This document shows positions 13,501 through 26,184 of a DNA stretch of 64,000 nt, piece after piece. Numbering within the stretch: the stretch's first letter is position 1; each line of letters opens with the position of its first letter. The position numbers and the translations under genes are program-made. Origin of the DNA: Limnoperna fortunei (taxonomy: Eukaryota > Mollusca > Bivalvia > Mytilida > Modiolidae); contig OX104115.1 in the NCBI GenBank assembly GCA_944474755.1, positions 69,416,993 through 69,480,992 on the forward strand, read 5' to 3'. The notes beneath the pieces were generated by a model. The model ran no database searches, had not been told where the DNA came from, and worked only from the letters and a program-made list of their open reading frames with translations.

Positions 13501-15857
13501 ATGTAGACACACCACATCTGAATACACGTTAATACACGATAGTTATTATCATAATTACTAAATGAAAACTAAATATATATTTAGTTACTAAACATTTAAA
13601 AATCGACGGTTGAATGCTAGAAATAAAAAGAGCATCGAGCGACAATGTGTCATACAAACAGCTAAACGTTGGATGCTTTGGAGATCCTATTGAAACTGTA
13701 ATCGATTAACAATAAACTAGTTATTTGTATTGGCTTGAAAAATATATAGTTCCATGTAAATCTGATACATCTTCGTAAGCCAGAAATAGTTGTTACTGTA
13801 GTTTCTGTTTTAGTAAAAATTAATTACTTTTGGACATATTTTTCTATTCTGACGTCACTAATAAGACTGTTTAAACTAATAACTTTACACATAATAGATA
13901 ATACAGTTACTTTGTGTAAATTGTACAATAAGGAAGTGTTGACAGATTTGACGTACATGACATTTATCATCATACAAAATACAAGATCTCTGTTTAATAG
14001 ATGGTTTTTGTTTTACAGTTTATTATTATAATGTCAGCAACCACATACTCACCTGCTAACTACGGTGATTACGTCTTTCCGCCATTTGCCGAGGTTCTTG
14101 GTTGGTTAATGGTGGGGGCACCCTTAGCATTTATCGTAATAGGATGTATTGTGCAAATCATCAGATACGGGGTAAATACGGCAAAACTTTACCTATAACA
14201 TTAGATTGTAGTAGTTGAGACTTCCTTTTTAAGCAAAGATATATTAACGTGGCAGAAGATAAATACAAATAACTTAAATCCTTTACTACAAATATTATGC
14301 CCATTTGTCTATTTTCGAACAAAGTATGTGATCCCTTAAAATAAGATGCGCATGAACATGAATAAACACAAACTTCTACATTCACATTATTTATGTTTTC
14401 CTGTGTAAGATAATATTTAAAAAAATTCATGTTCATCTGTATTTCTTATTCAACCCTATTACATGTATCTATTGTAAACTGTAATATTTCACAGGGTTTC
14501 TTTTGTATTGATCGTTTACAATAGGACAAAACCATTAATTTTCTGGTATAGGTAGGTCCTGTTCAAAAAGTACTCACCATTATATGTTAATGTAAGAAAT
14601 GTTTAGATTTTGTCTTGTGTAAATGTGTGTATGGTAAAGCCATGTGAAGAATTTAAAATGTATATTTGTACAATTATTTAATACGTTTTCAACACAACAA
14701 AACCAAACATAGTAGTTAATATTTTAAATACTGAACAAGGAAGTATTTTATACGTCAATGCAAATATTTTTCCTATTCCCGTGGTGTTCGGCAACAGCCT
14801 TATGTATCAACTAAAGTAAAATAGCTTGTGTTATTGTTGGGCTTGATTCAAAGTATATAAATATTGTTACTGTAGAAGTGAGGTAAAGAGATTTTGGATG
14901 TAAGCTTTGACAAAATATGCATCTTTACGAGTTCCAAAATTTTATTAGTTGACGACAATGGGACGGTATATTAGAAATGTTATTTCGCCCTCCTTTGCAA
15001 TCTTTTAGTTTTTGTACAAAACACTCATGCCAATTTATTAATTCAAATATCTGAAAACCTGTTAGGATAAAGCTTTACACAATATATTTTTTTAGAATTT
15101 AATCAGCTTGTAGTTTAAGCGTCGCGGATTTGTTCTGCATAAACAAAACGTGCGTTTTTTCGTAGTTAATTTTTATAACATGATGACATTTTATTTATGC
15201 GGTAATTATCCAAAATATAAATCTAGCAATTTGATATTTCATTGAAACGAGAAAAACAAATAATCGAAATATCAAACCTCCAAACATAATTTTACCCGGT
15301 AACAGCAAAGTGGTCAATTGTTATATATTTATGTTGCAAGATATTTATATACATCCATGCAATGATGCTTAGTTGACATTTCCTTGAACTAGCAAAGATA
15401 CAATTTAAGTGTCTATTTATACACAATTATGATTTTGAGCAGAGTAAAATATTGCAACCGCATAGATATCACCGTTTCCAGTTGAATATTGTCAACAAAA
15501 GCTGTAGTATTACGTATTGCGTTGTTCTTAACAAAATTAACAAAATGTGAAAATTTAATCCAACAGTTCATTTTTCTGAAAGTAGGATGTTTTAGAAAAC
15601 CACTTATAAGAGTATGGATTGATATTTCTTTGCTTTATTTTCAGTTTCCAGGAGCACTCAAACCGCAGTTAAACTGGGGACCTCTTTTAGATGAAAACCG
15701 TGCACTAGATCCCAGCAATCGCTATCCACCAATACAAAAAGATTTCAATAAGATAATATTAAATGGTATTGACACTGGACATGACAATAAAGCGTATAAA
15801 AAAAATGGAAACATAGAAAACATTCCGAACGGCAATATAGTTGACACTAAGATGTAA
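7563..15857 (+). CDS. SLC6 Na+/Cl--dependent amino-acid transporter, glycine/proline transporter group, copy 1 (14 exons)
   Basis: Coding exons: 7563-7677, 8019-8150, 8431-8655, 8932-9091, 9379-9517, 9871-10005, 10297-10400, 11105-11229, 11651-11763, 12115-12246, 12519-12618, 13356-13465, 14019-14171, 15645-15857. All introns are GT-AG, and the phases join to one frame of 651 codons, a normal SLC6 size for 12 membrane helices. The start is in a strong context (ACCATGG). Helix 1 has [18 protein letters not shown]. The Gly before LGN replaces the Asp of monoamine transporters, which points to an amino-acid substrate. The extracellular loop 2 has a Cys pair ([11 protein letters not shown]) and five N-glycosylation sites. 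The chloride-site residues Y45, Q310, S314 and S350 are present, and LGLDSQ in helix 8 keeps the Na2 ligands. Helix 6 SLGVGFGG matches proline transporters better than glycine transporters, which have Trp there. D346 replaces the usual Na1 Asn. The role is plasma-membrane uptake; the substrate is inferred only to group level. A short N-terminal extension from an upstream exon is possible. Confidence 0.93.
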
Positions 15858-18800
15858 ATTCTGAACCTAGATTTATCCTATGTTTATTGAATCATACCTG
15901 TCTCTAGTCAGTTCAACCAGGAACACGTAGGATAAAAAGTACATGATCACTATTAAACACAACAGAAACCAAGGTTTTCCTACTTTGCAATCAATAAATA
16001 TTTGAGGTATTGTAAATTTTCTCAGTTGACAAGTCTTAAAAGAATGTTACTGGGTTCGTTCAATTTTTTTTTCAAGAATTCTTAAAAACATTTTATCAGG
16101 AATATTCATGTATTTACGTTGGTATTTGTAATTTGTTCATTGTTTTGAAAACTATGCACTCATGTCATGTCAGAAAACTGTTTACAGATGGGCATAGATG
16201 TTATTTAAAATAAACTTGTTTCACCTGTGAATAAAACTTTATTCTTTACAAGTTTACATTGTCCAACATTTTTAAAAAAACCTTTTGATATCTGGATTTC
16301 TTGTTTCATTTGTGTATCGTTAATTTTAATTTTATACCTATATACTTGATAGTGTTTCAAAATCTTGTTTTATTTCCTTATTAATACATTTGATTAAAGA
16401 CTACCAGCTAGTGCAATATTTACAATAAAGAAAAACCAAACAAACACTACACAATTCCATTAATCACTAAACGACAATAATAAAAATCGCAAAAAGTTAA
16501 CAAAAAACCAAACAACATAAATACGAAGGCATAATATAAAGAACAGTCACACAAACATCATTTACATCATTTGAAAACCTATTTAAGGATCGAAAACCCT
16601 GTCTACAAATGTGACAGTGCGTCTGATATTTGCAAATCGCACAAATTACTCAAAGTACTTATTCTAGTGAACATTGCACAGTCGTTGTTTTACTCTATGT
16701 TCTCCAGCTTCATTTGAAATAAAATAATTTGTTTTGACATAGCTTTATGTCCAAATAGTAAAATGATGTTCAGAGAATTTTTAATGGTTACAAAAAATAA
16801 TATATTCCAGTTCTGGGTACAGGTTGTTTTAATATTTAAAATATTAGTATGCATATAAATGATGACAAGTCAATTATACCAAATTGAAATGTCCACTCGA
16901 AATTAGTCTTTGATTATGCATTATGTGATACATTGGTCTTAAAATAACAAAAAGTCAGTCTTAGATATTCTGTTCATACCTTTCATTACTTAAAAAGAAG
17001 ATGTTTATTTGCTTTAAATACACAACTAATACAAGATATCGAGCCGTACAAGTATAACTTTAGGCATCTATTGTGTCTTTTTGTAGCTGCATTAAATTAT
17101 ATACTGGTAGAGGAGTACCGCCAACAATTCATTCTCGCTACCAAAACTTTTCACAGTTTTTTCTGAAAATTCAGCAATGGTTTTTTTTAATCAATTATTT
17201 GCTCTGAATTCACAACTAGAACAACATATCGTTACTGGCAACAACTACTCACTGACCAGTAGAAGACTGAATCAACTTGCACCTGCATGACCTAACCCTA
17301 TATCCCAATAATACAAATATTTACTGAAATAACACTGAGCATACGTCTACATGATTTATAGTCTTACAATAATCCAATAGTGATACATTTATTTTAAATG
17401 TACTAAACGCTTTTGTTAATCAGCAAAATTGAAGAATAATGTTCATTTCAAATCAAAGCTGTAATTATCCTATTCTATTATCACATCTCTTTTGTTGTCA
17501 TTCTTTAAAAGACATGCAAAACTGTAATGTATTTACCCTTTTATTCATTTATTATTATAAAGCTTGATGTCTATTTAACTTGTCTTAATGAAAGTAGATA
17601 ATTGAACTTTAATTAACCTCTCGATCTTTCAATAGTATTCTGAAAATATTAAATTGTACACAATTTCATTTTTCTTCAAACTTTTATATATTTTGTTATA
17701 CACCTCAAATTAATGTTTTAATTTGCACAATCAAACAAAAACAAATAATTGAAACAAACAAATCGTGTTTGTATCTAATATTCAATGAACAACATTTTTT
17801 CTCTCATTGAGATTTGGTCTAAACCAGTTAGTAGGTAAATATATTTACGAAACTTGTCATTCGTTTGAATCTGTTTGTGATCGTTCGTTTATAACGAGAA
17901 TGCAAGTGGAAAAACGTCATCTTTTTCGGACTAAACCGGTTCAGTGATAAAACTATGATTAATAAATCCAGTTCTTTTTTATCATTTCACGAAAACGTTG
18001 ACTGAAAAAAATGGAAGTAAGTTGATTAACGTTCTTTTTAATATAATGTTGATCTCTTATTTTATTTTAATTAACATTGTAATACCTGCATTTCAAACTT
18101 ATGTCTATGTCATAATTATTAAAATGCTCAAGTTTACAAACTGAAATTTAGTTAAAACACTTCTACAATTAGTTGGCCTGCATATTAGCTTTAATGCTTG
18201 AACAAATCGAAACCTTCGCACTGCATTGTTAGATTATATAAAACTAGATAGCAATATATTTTTTAACCTTCCAGACGAAAACAAAATTAAACCCTAAAAT
18301 ATATATGACATGTTAAAATGTTTGGCTTTTTTAAATTGCTCATTAATACTGAGGACAGAAGACCTATCTTAATGCTTTATAATTCATTGTAATGTTTTAC
18401 GATGTACATATTTGTAACGAATGAATGTTAAGTTTTTCTGTTTTTATATTTTATGCGTGTCTTTGGATTCATTGTTGATATAAATAATGATCAAATTTTT
18501 ATTGGTACTATCAAAAATAAATATATGTAACTGTTATTTGCTCTTTAATCATCTAAAAATTGTTGAAATAATTATTAATACAAGTTTTTGTAACACAATG
18601 TACAATGGATCCTTTATTTACATACAAAGTGCATGGACCATATCCTATAGTTGTATTTGAGTTATATAATATATTAAATTATTAATGAAATAACTCTGTT
18701 TGTATGTACACACGAAGGCAACATAAAGGTAATGTGATTAAAACAAAACAATTATATGTACCTTAGTTTATTTAAAAATCTTTGTTCCTAATAGTCTCAA

Positions 18801-21800
18801 GGACATTAAGTGAATGTATGTTGTAGGGCTATCCTATCATCCTATAAAGCACACCTATTTAAACTGTTTACATGTTACAACAATTTTGCCTCAGGTTTGG
18901 ACACATTCTGTATTTATAAAATTTGACCTGCATTATTTGATATTTACAAAAATAGTAAAGAAAATAATATTCTTACAGGCAACTTTTTCTTCTTGTTATC
19001 ATTTTGTACGTTGATACGTTATTTGATTAGCTAATGATCAGTGTATTACTTTCTAGCAAAATTTATATAGAAGATATAATTTGTCCATGATGCCTTTTAT
19101 AATGTTTTTTCCGATTTAACTGTTATTCTCTAAAACAAAAGTTATGAATAACTAATTTTTCTACGTAAGCAACTGATTATACTGAAAACTAAGTCAGCTG
19201 TAGTTATTCGTTACAATTTTTTATTTTGACAAGACTATTTTAAGGCCTACTTTAGAAACATTTGTAAGCAATAAGGCATGTATAATGTGATATGAAAAGA
19301 TAAATTTGAAAAACATATAAGTATATTTTAGTATGATTTTTCATATAGACCAGGTGATTTAAATCCAATACAATGCAAATACGTTGAAGGTTACGTTTAT
19401 TGACATCAAAAAACGTTAAAAATGTATTTTGTTTCCATGAGCAGGCAGCATCAACAAAAACATACCAATTTTTAAATTAACCCATAGACCGACCCATGGC
19501 GTCCCCGGATGTCCACCTTTTTTGCATCATACAATTAAATGTTTCATTCGGGATGTCTTCCTTTTTCTTTAATCATTTGTTTCTTTGAATAATGTTTAAT
19601 GTTACATTCAAAACTTGTCTGCTATATAATGGCATCCAGTTTTTTCTTCGGTGGGAAAACTGGTAATCATCGTCAATTAAGTTTGGGATCGAGCAGACCC
19701 TGCCAGACATTTTTTTAAATAAACCTAAATATTATGAGCAATAAAGTTTTCAAGTATAGCGTTTGCTATAAATTAAATGAGATCATTATTGTAAAAAACT
19801 AGAGTTCTTAACTCTTTAGCTATTGCAATGTGTGTATGTGATAACATTTAATGAAGAGATTTCGTAATTTTGAGTGAAAATAATATTCTAAACGCAATTA
19901 CAAAGTGGCTAAAGTTTTGTTTATATTTTAAACAAACGTTATTATAAAATTAAAATCGACACAATAGTAACTTATTTTGCATATTTCTCCAAATGTGAAA
20001 ATCTGTGTTTTACTGTCGTGTATTAAGTTATATTTCAGTATACCAAATTACTGTGCGACTAAATGCAAAATCCTTACCGAAAATCAAACATTTAACAGTA
20101 TATATTTCCATGATTAAATCCGAAATGTGAAGATTAAATGTTACACAAAATGCAACTTTTGCCCTCCTAAATTCAACCTTTTGTTCTTGTTATTTGGTTG
20201 TACATGAATACAGTATATAAATAAGAAATGACTATTTAATGGAGACAAGAGTGTTGTTTGATAAGATTATTAAACATTCGACACACAGAAAAAACTAACG
20301 ACTGAGAATATAATGCTTGTATCGTTACGATCATCGAAAGTAATGTTGATATTTAAAAGTTTGAAAAACAACGTCTATGGATAATATTTAATCGGGGTAA
20401 CAAAGACGTGTTTTAAAGTACACATATTGACAGTTTGCAAGTTACCAGCGACTTTTAAAAATAGATGGAATATTAAACCTACTACCAAAGCTGCTTTGTT
20501 CAATATTTGTTCAATTTGAAAGGTGCCACTTGTACAAAAAATTCTACATACTTAAATTTAAAGGGAAAGATTGTCAACACAGATTATTCTTCTATTCGTG
20601 GCAATATGTAAGTTTTAAAAAAAAGATAAATACAAAATGTAACTACATAAATAGTGCGAGGATGAAGATTGTAACAAAACAATTGAAATAAAACGATTAT
20701 TTTATTGATTCTTTGGGGATATCCTGCATTAGTAATTTGATTGTTATCCAACTAGTTCGATATTTATGAAATTTGGACTTCAATACCTGACATAAAGATT
20801 GGAAAAAAGAAACAAAAAAAGAATGTAGTGTAATTCTATATCTTAATTTGCTTTCATGTCTGATTTGATATCAGAACAGTGTATACATTAAAATGTATAC
20901 ATAGTTATTTTTATTGTATATATGAATTTAATCTAGTAGCTATCATCGTTAAGTATGTTAGAATGAAATTTACTCTTAAATTTAAATTTTAGATGTTTGT
21001 GGATCTACACATTGTGAATCTTCAACAGCGCATGGTCTTGATTAAAACTGAACTAAAGAATGAATCATTTTCAATAGGAATGTACTGATAAACATGAAAA
21101 CTTTGTTATATTTATTTAAAACCTTTCCAAAATGTTTTCGTCAATACGTAAAGGTCAAGCTTTACTTATTTAATATTTTTTTATCTTAACTAGGTAAACT
21201 TCTATTTTCACTTTAACTTTAAATCGCCATAATCCAATTTGGATGACACTAAAATATTTTAATTTGTTCGTGAACAAAAATTACAACGAAACCTGCTGTA
21301 TTTCTTTCGTCTCTTTGACTTAACAACAGATGTTATCTTAAATGTGTCTGATAGGCATATTTTGCCTTATATTCTACAAAATTATTAATCATGTACTGAA
21401 ATTACTGTCGCATTTGTGTATGTACAACGATGAGGCAAATAAATTATGGTTATAATCTCGTTATCAAACAATCATATGTCCTTCAAATAAAAACTACATA
21501 TTGTAAGTATTATATTAACATGTGATAGAAGTTTTTACTTACTGATCATTGTATTTGAATTTTAATTGAATTTTCAGTTTAAATCGATACCACGGGCTGT
21601 TTTATAAAACTGATGACATCGGAGTATAACTGTTCATTCAATGAAAATGTTAGAGCTTTGCACTTGTGGTTAAATTAACATTTTAATCGTGATTTATATT
21701 TGTTCATTTGTATTTCAACACATTTTTTTTCTTTTTATATTCTTCTTGCATTAATTTGTTCTGTTTTAACAAGTGACTATGTGTATTCTTATTAGATTGC

Positions 21801-22875
21801 GAATAATGTGTACTTCAACAAAGAACGTTTGATATTCATAATTTCAGGCTGTAACTCACTAATCTTTTTCTTTTTGCTGTGTGAAAAAATGGATTTATGA
21901 CATAATTGATCCACAAAGTGTCATTGTTTGGTAATTGAATATATGCCCTAGAAAATTCAACATTTAAACTACTGTCCTTCATTTAAGGTAAAAGATCAAT
22001 GAATGATACCATTTCTGTTTGTACTAGTCTCTGTACTGATTTTCTATCTTCTTCAACGATTTTGGTGTGCTAATTCTCTTTAATTCTAGAAAGGCTAGCT
22101 AACGACTGTGATTACTAAGAGTCGCACAGACTTGTTATTCATTAGGTTCTTACATTTTGCCGTGAATTCCATAAAAATGATAGTATTTGTTCCTGTCATT
22201 GATGCACATTTTATATATTGTAAGCTGAAAGGGGACTTCATATAGATGTTGTATTCTATCCCGCTTTCTTATCACTACTGTATTGAAGTTACCATAAAAT
22301 ATAAGTGAATAATTAGGGTTAATCATCGCAACTCTTTTTATCGTCATAGATTCTACAGATGCAATATATGTCGACAAAGAAAATATTGTACTACTACTTA
22401 GTGTAATACAATGTACTATTTACTGTCTCGACTGCATTGGTAGGGCTTCAACTGCACCTACATCAATTTGTGCAATAGTTAGAAATTTGCTCCAGTTGTA
22501 TATTCGTTTTCAGATATATTTCATTTAGGAAGTGAACCAATGTTTTCTAGGTTATCGAACTGCTTAAAAAAAGCACGTCTAGACAAATTTATTGATGCTG
22601 AAAATGTGGTAGTATCAACCGATTTGCTTCACTTAAATGATTAAGGTTATATTAAACATGAATGACTTTTCAGTATATATATTTGATACGTTATTGAGTT
22701 TTAAAAAGATAAAGTTGCCAAATAGTTTTATTTATTTCATTTATTGCAAAGTTTTGGAAATTCCTTCTTTTACAGAAAAAAAACTTGTATATAAAGACAT
22801 AACTGCAACGGAATATCAAAAACGTGATCTTTTTGGAAACATTTTATCATTTTCTGGTGACCATTAAAGAATAAA
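15858..22875. other. Intergenic region between the two SLC6 copies
   Basis: About 7 kb of AT-rich sequence holding the 3'UTR of copy 1 and the promoter of copy 2. No coding exon was recognised. Two minimal start-exon candidates for copy 2 (ATG plus one codon followed by a GTAAG donor) are seen, at 18011-18016 here and at 22876-22881 just beyond; either would join in phase to the 30-nt exon at 23196, and the sequence cannot choose between them. Confidence 0.45.
15993..16235 (+). terminator. Candidate poly(A) signals of SLC6 copy 1
   Basis: AATAAA occurs at 15993-15998 and again at about 16208 and 16230-16235, 135-380 bases after the stop codon. Such hexamers are common in AT-rich DNA, so which is used is unknown. 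Confidence 0.4.
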
Positions 22876-23195
22876 ATGAAAGTAAGAAAGCAAACAGATA
22901 AACTGTATTACTGTATAGTGATTTGACGTTATTTAGACTGTAGCATACATGAGCAAGCTGGCCGTTATCGTTTTCTGATATTGACTTAAACTAAGGCAAA
23001 GAAATTTTTTATCATTGTTTACATGTAAACTGCTATGCAATATGAAAATAACATAATTATAATATCATATTCTACGTCATGTGATATTCACAATAATCAG
23101 CAGTACCAATAACGACACCAGTATTATTATATTAATTAAAGGTTAAGGTATTTATGATACTGCATTCTAAGATAACTAGAGCACCTATTTTACAG

Positions 23196-25889
23196 GTTGA
23201 CAAGGAAAGACCTCTTTCTGAAGAGGTAAGTCAGCATATTTAATATGTATTGAGTTTAGGCATTCAAATATACACCTCCCCCCACCAAGTTAAGCAACAC
23301 CCTATTATTTTATCTGAGGAGTTAATAAAAGTAACTTTTCCGTGCTCGAATAATGGCTTTAGTACATAAATAACACAAAGTTAATATTCATTCAGATCAT
23401 TTTATCATTTTAACGAAAAAAGTTACGTTAAAGGCACCAAAACAAACATATTTTACAACAATAGATCAAATGTTAATACATTTCAATAGAAATGCATTTC
23501 TAATTCCAGGAGAAGGAGAAAAAGATCATGGAACGTGAGAACTGGAGTGGCAGATTAGATTTTATATTATCCTGTATTGGTTACTCTGTAGGTCTGGGAA
23601 ATGTTTCTCTGTTTCAAAAATGGAGGAGGTAAGAATTGACTGTCCTCTAAAACAAACTTATGATAATTGTGTTTCATAACTACAAAGGAAAACGACTTGT
23701 TATAGCTACATATATGTATCCAAATCAATACATATTTAAAACCAATAAAATTACACATCAATGGTAATTTTTATTATCTGCCTTAAATGGAAAATGAATT
23801 TGTCACGATGCAATGAAAAATAATCTGAAATAAAGTAAAACATTATCTAAACATATCATCAATTACCATGCTATTAACTGTTTGTAATTAAGTGTATTAG
23901 GTACAACGTTTTTCAAAACAGATGCGTTACTTTTTATGACATTACTTTTGAATATATTGGAGCAAGATATATGCGTAATGCTTTTATCGCATGTATGGTT
24001 TTGAACAAGTCAACCAAACGGACGTTCAAGAACAATTTTTAGTGAATTCTTCTTGTAAATACTAATACAAATATATTTTAATAAATATAGAAGCACCTTA
24101 TCAATCGATAGTAATTAATCAATTATCAAATAAGCATGAAAGGTATGGGCTATTTTACATGTTGGTAAATGTAAACATACGTGTAATAGCCGATACTGTG
24201 CAGTGAATATGCTAACCATGGAATCTAATTTCTTTAAAGGTACCTTTCTCATTCCATATGCTTGTATGTTGATTGTTGCTGGAATTCCCCTTTTCTTCTT
24301 CGAATTGTCATTTGGACAATTTACATCACAGGGGCCGATCACCGTATGGTCTGTCAGTCCGATGTTTGCAGGTATGATACGTTTTTATATAAATTTGTGG
24401 AGAATGTGTTATTGTAAATTCTTTGTAAAAAATAAACTATGCTTATCAATTATTTTGTTTATTTTTGCATAGTATTATCAATAATCACTTGCATGACATG
24501 TTTGCCATATTTATAGTTGATAAAATATTATTTGGAAAGAGAATATATTTTGATTACTTAGTATCTACCGCCGAATTGTAGATTAACTGTATATAGGCTT
24601 AAATCCAAACTATTTAACATCAGTACACCATTCATACGTTCATTACAAAATAAGAACATTCTGACTGAAAAGACTTTCGTGAATTGAGAAAAAAGTTTAC
24701 AAAATTCATATGGCTGACTTCGCTTTTTACGCATAATAGACTATAAAATTCATACACATTTTAATTCTCAAATATAAATTGTTTGCCTTAATTGTTTTGT
24801 TAAGCTGAGTGTATATAAATAATATTAACTAACTGATGGTCTATACTACTTTTAGGAGTTGGTTGGGCAATGTTACTTATCAGTGGTATGGTCTGCACGT
24901 ACTACAATGTCATCATTATGTATTCAATATATTACGTGATGGTGTCGTTTATAAGCTTAGATACGGGGTTGCCATGGCAGAACTGTGACCCTGCGTGGGC
25001 TACAAAATTATGCCGCGATGATCCTTATCCAGTTTTTGAGAAAATGACAAACGAAACTCAAAAAGTGTTTGAAGCATTAAGTAAGTACATGTTTTAGATC
25101 ATTATAATATTTCCAAATATCAACAAAACTAATATAGGAAAGGTTATCCGCATTATGAGCTGCGGAGCCAAGGTATACTAGGGTGTTAATGTTTGAGCTC
25201 TTCAAAAGACAAAAAGTGTGCATCAACATTTTGTGCAAGAATTTTGATGGTACTTACTGGTAACGAATGACAGTACTATTGACATTATTGGTTGTAGCAC
25301 AAAAGTCACTCGAAACATAATCCGAGCAATATATCTGTGTATAAAATAAAATCGGATATCCTCAAAATGAAATCACAATACTCAAACTGTTACAGTGTTA
25401 TCGTACAAGTTATATTTTAAAAATGTTTAATGGTATAAGCGAGCCGCGGAGCTATACTGTTACATGCGTGTGTGTCAAAAAGTCACGTGACAAATATGAA
25501 CAAATGCATTTCAGATGTTAGATGAGCTATCCGAAGAAATTATTGTAGACGAGCGCTTAGCCCGATCCGGCATCAACACTTTTGTGTTGAAGAACACATC
25601 AAAACTATGAAATTGGGTAAATTTCGAAATTATCAAAACCCCTAGGTTCTGCCTACCCCAGGTATTCATTGATCTTAGTCATAATTTGGTTTCCAGTTCG
25701 GAAAATTTTGGTTTTATTGTTCTATGCTCTTCATATTCGAATAGTGTTTGGCATTTTCAATTTTTTTTTGGTAGAGCGCCTCTGAATAGACGAAACGCGA
25801 GTCAGTCGTAGCAAAATTTTTTGCCTTGACTTTTTGTATTTTGTGATATTATAATAAAGTATTATTATGTATTATTATTATTCTTATTC

Positions 25890-25942
<53 letters not shown>

Positions 25943-26104
25943 TATCGGTTAATATAATCAATTACAATTTTTTTTTTGGTAGAGCGCCTCTGAATAGACG
26001 AGACGCGAGTCATGCGTAGCAAAATTTTTTGCCTTGACTTTTTGTATTTTGTGATATTATAATAAAGTATTATTATGTATTATTATTATTATTATTATTA
26101 TTAT

Positions 26105-26184
<80 letters not shown>

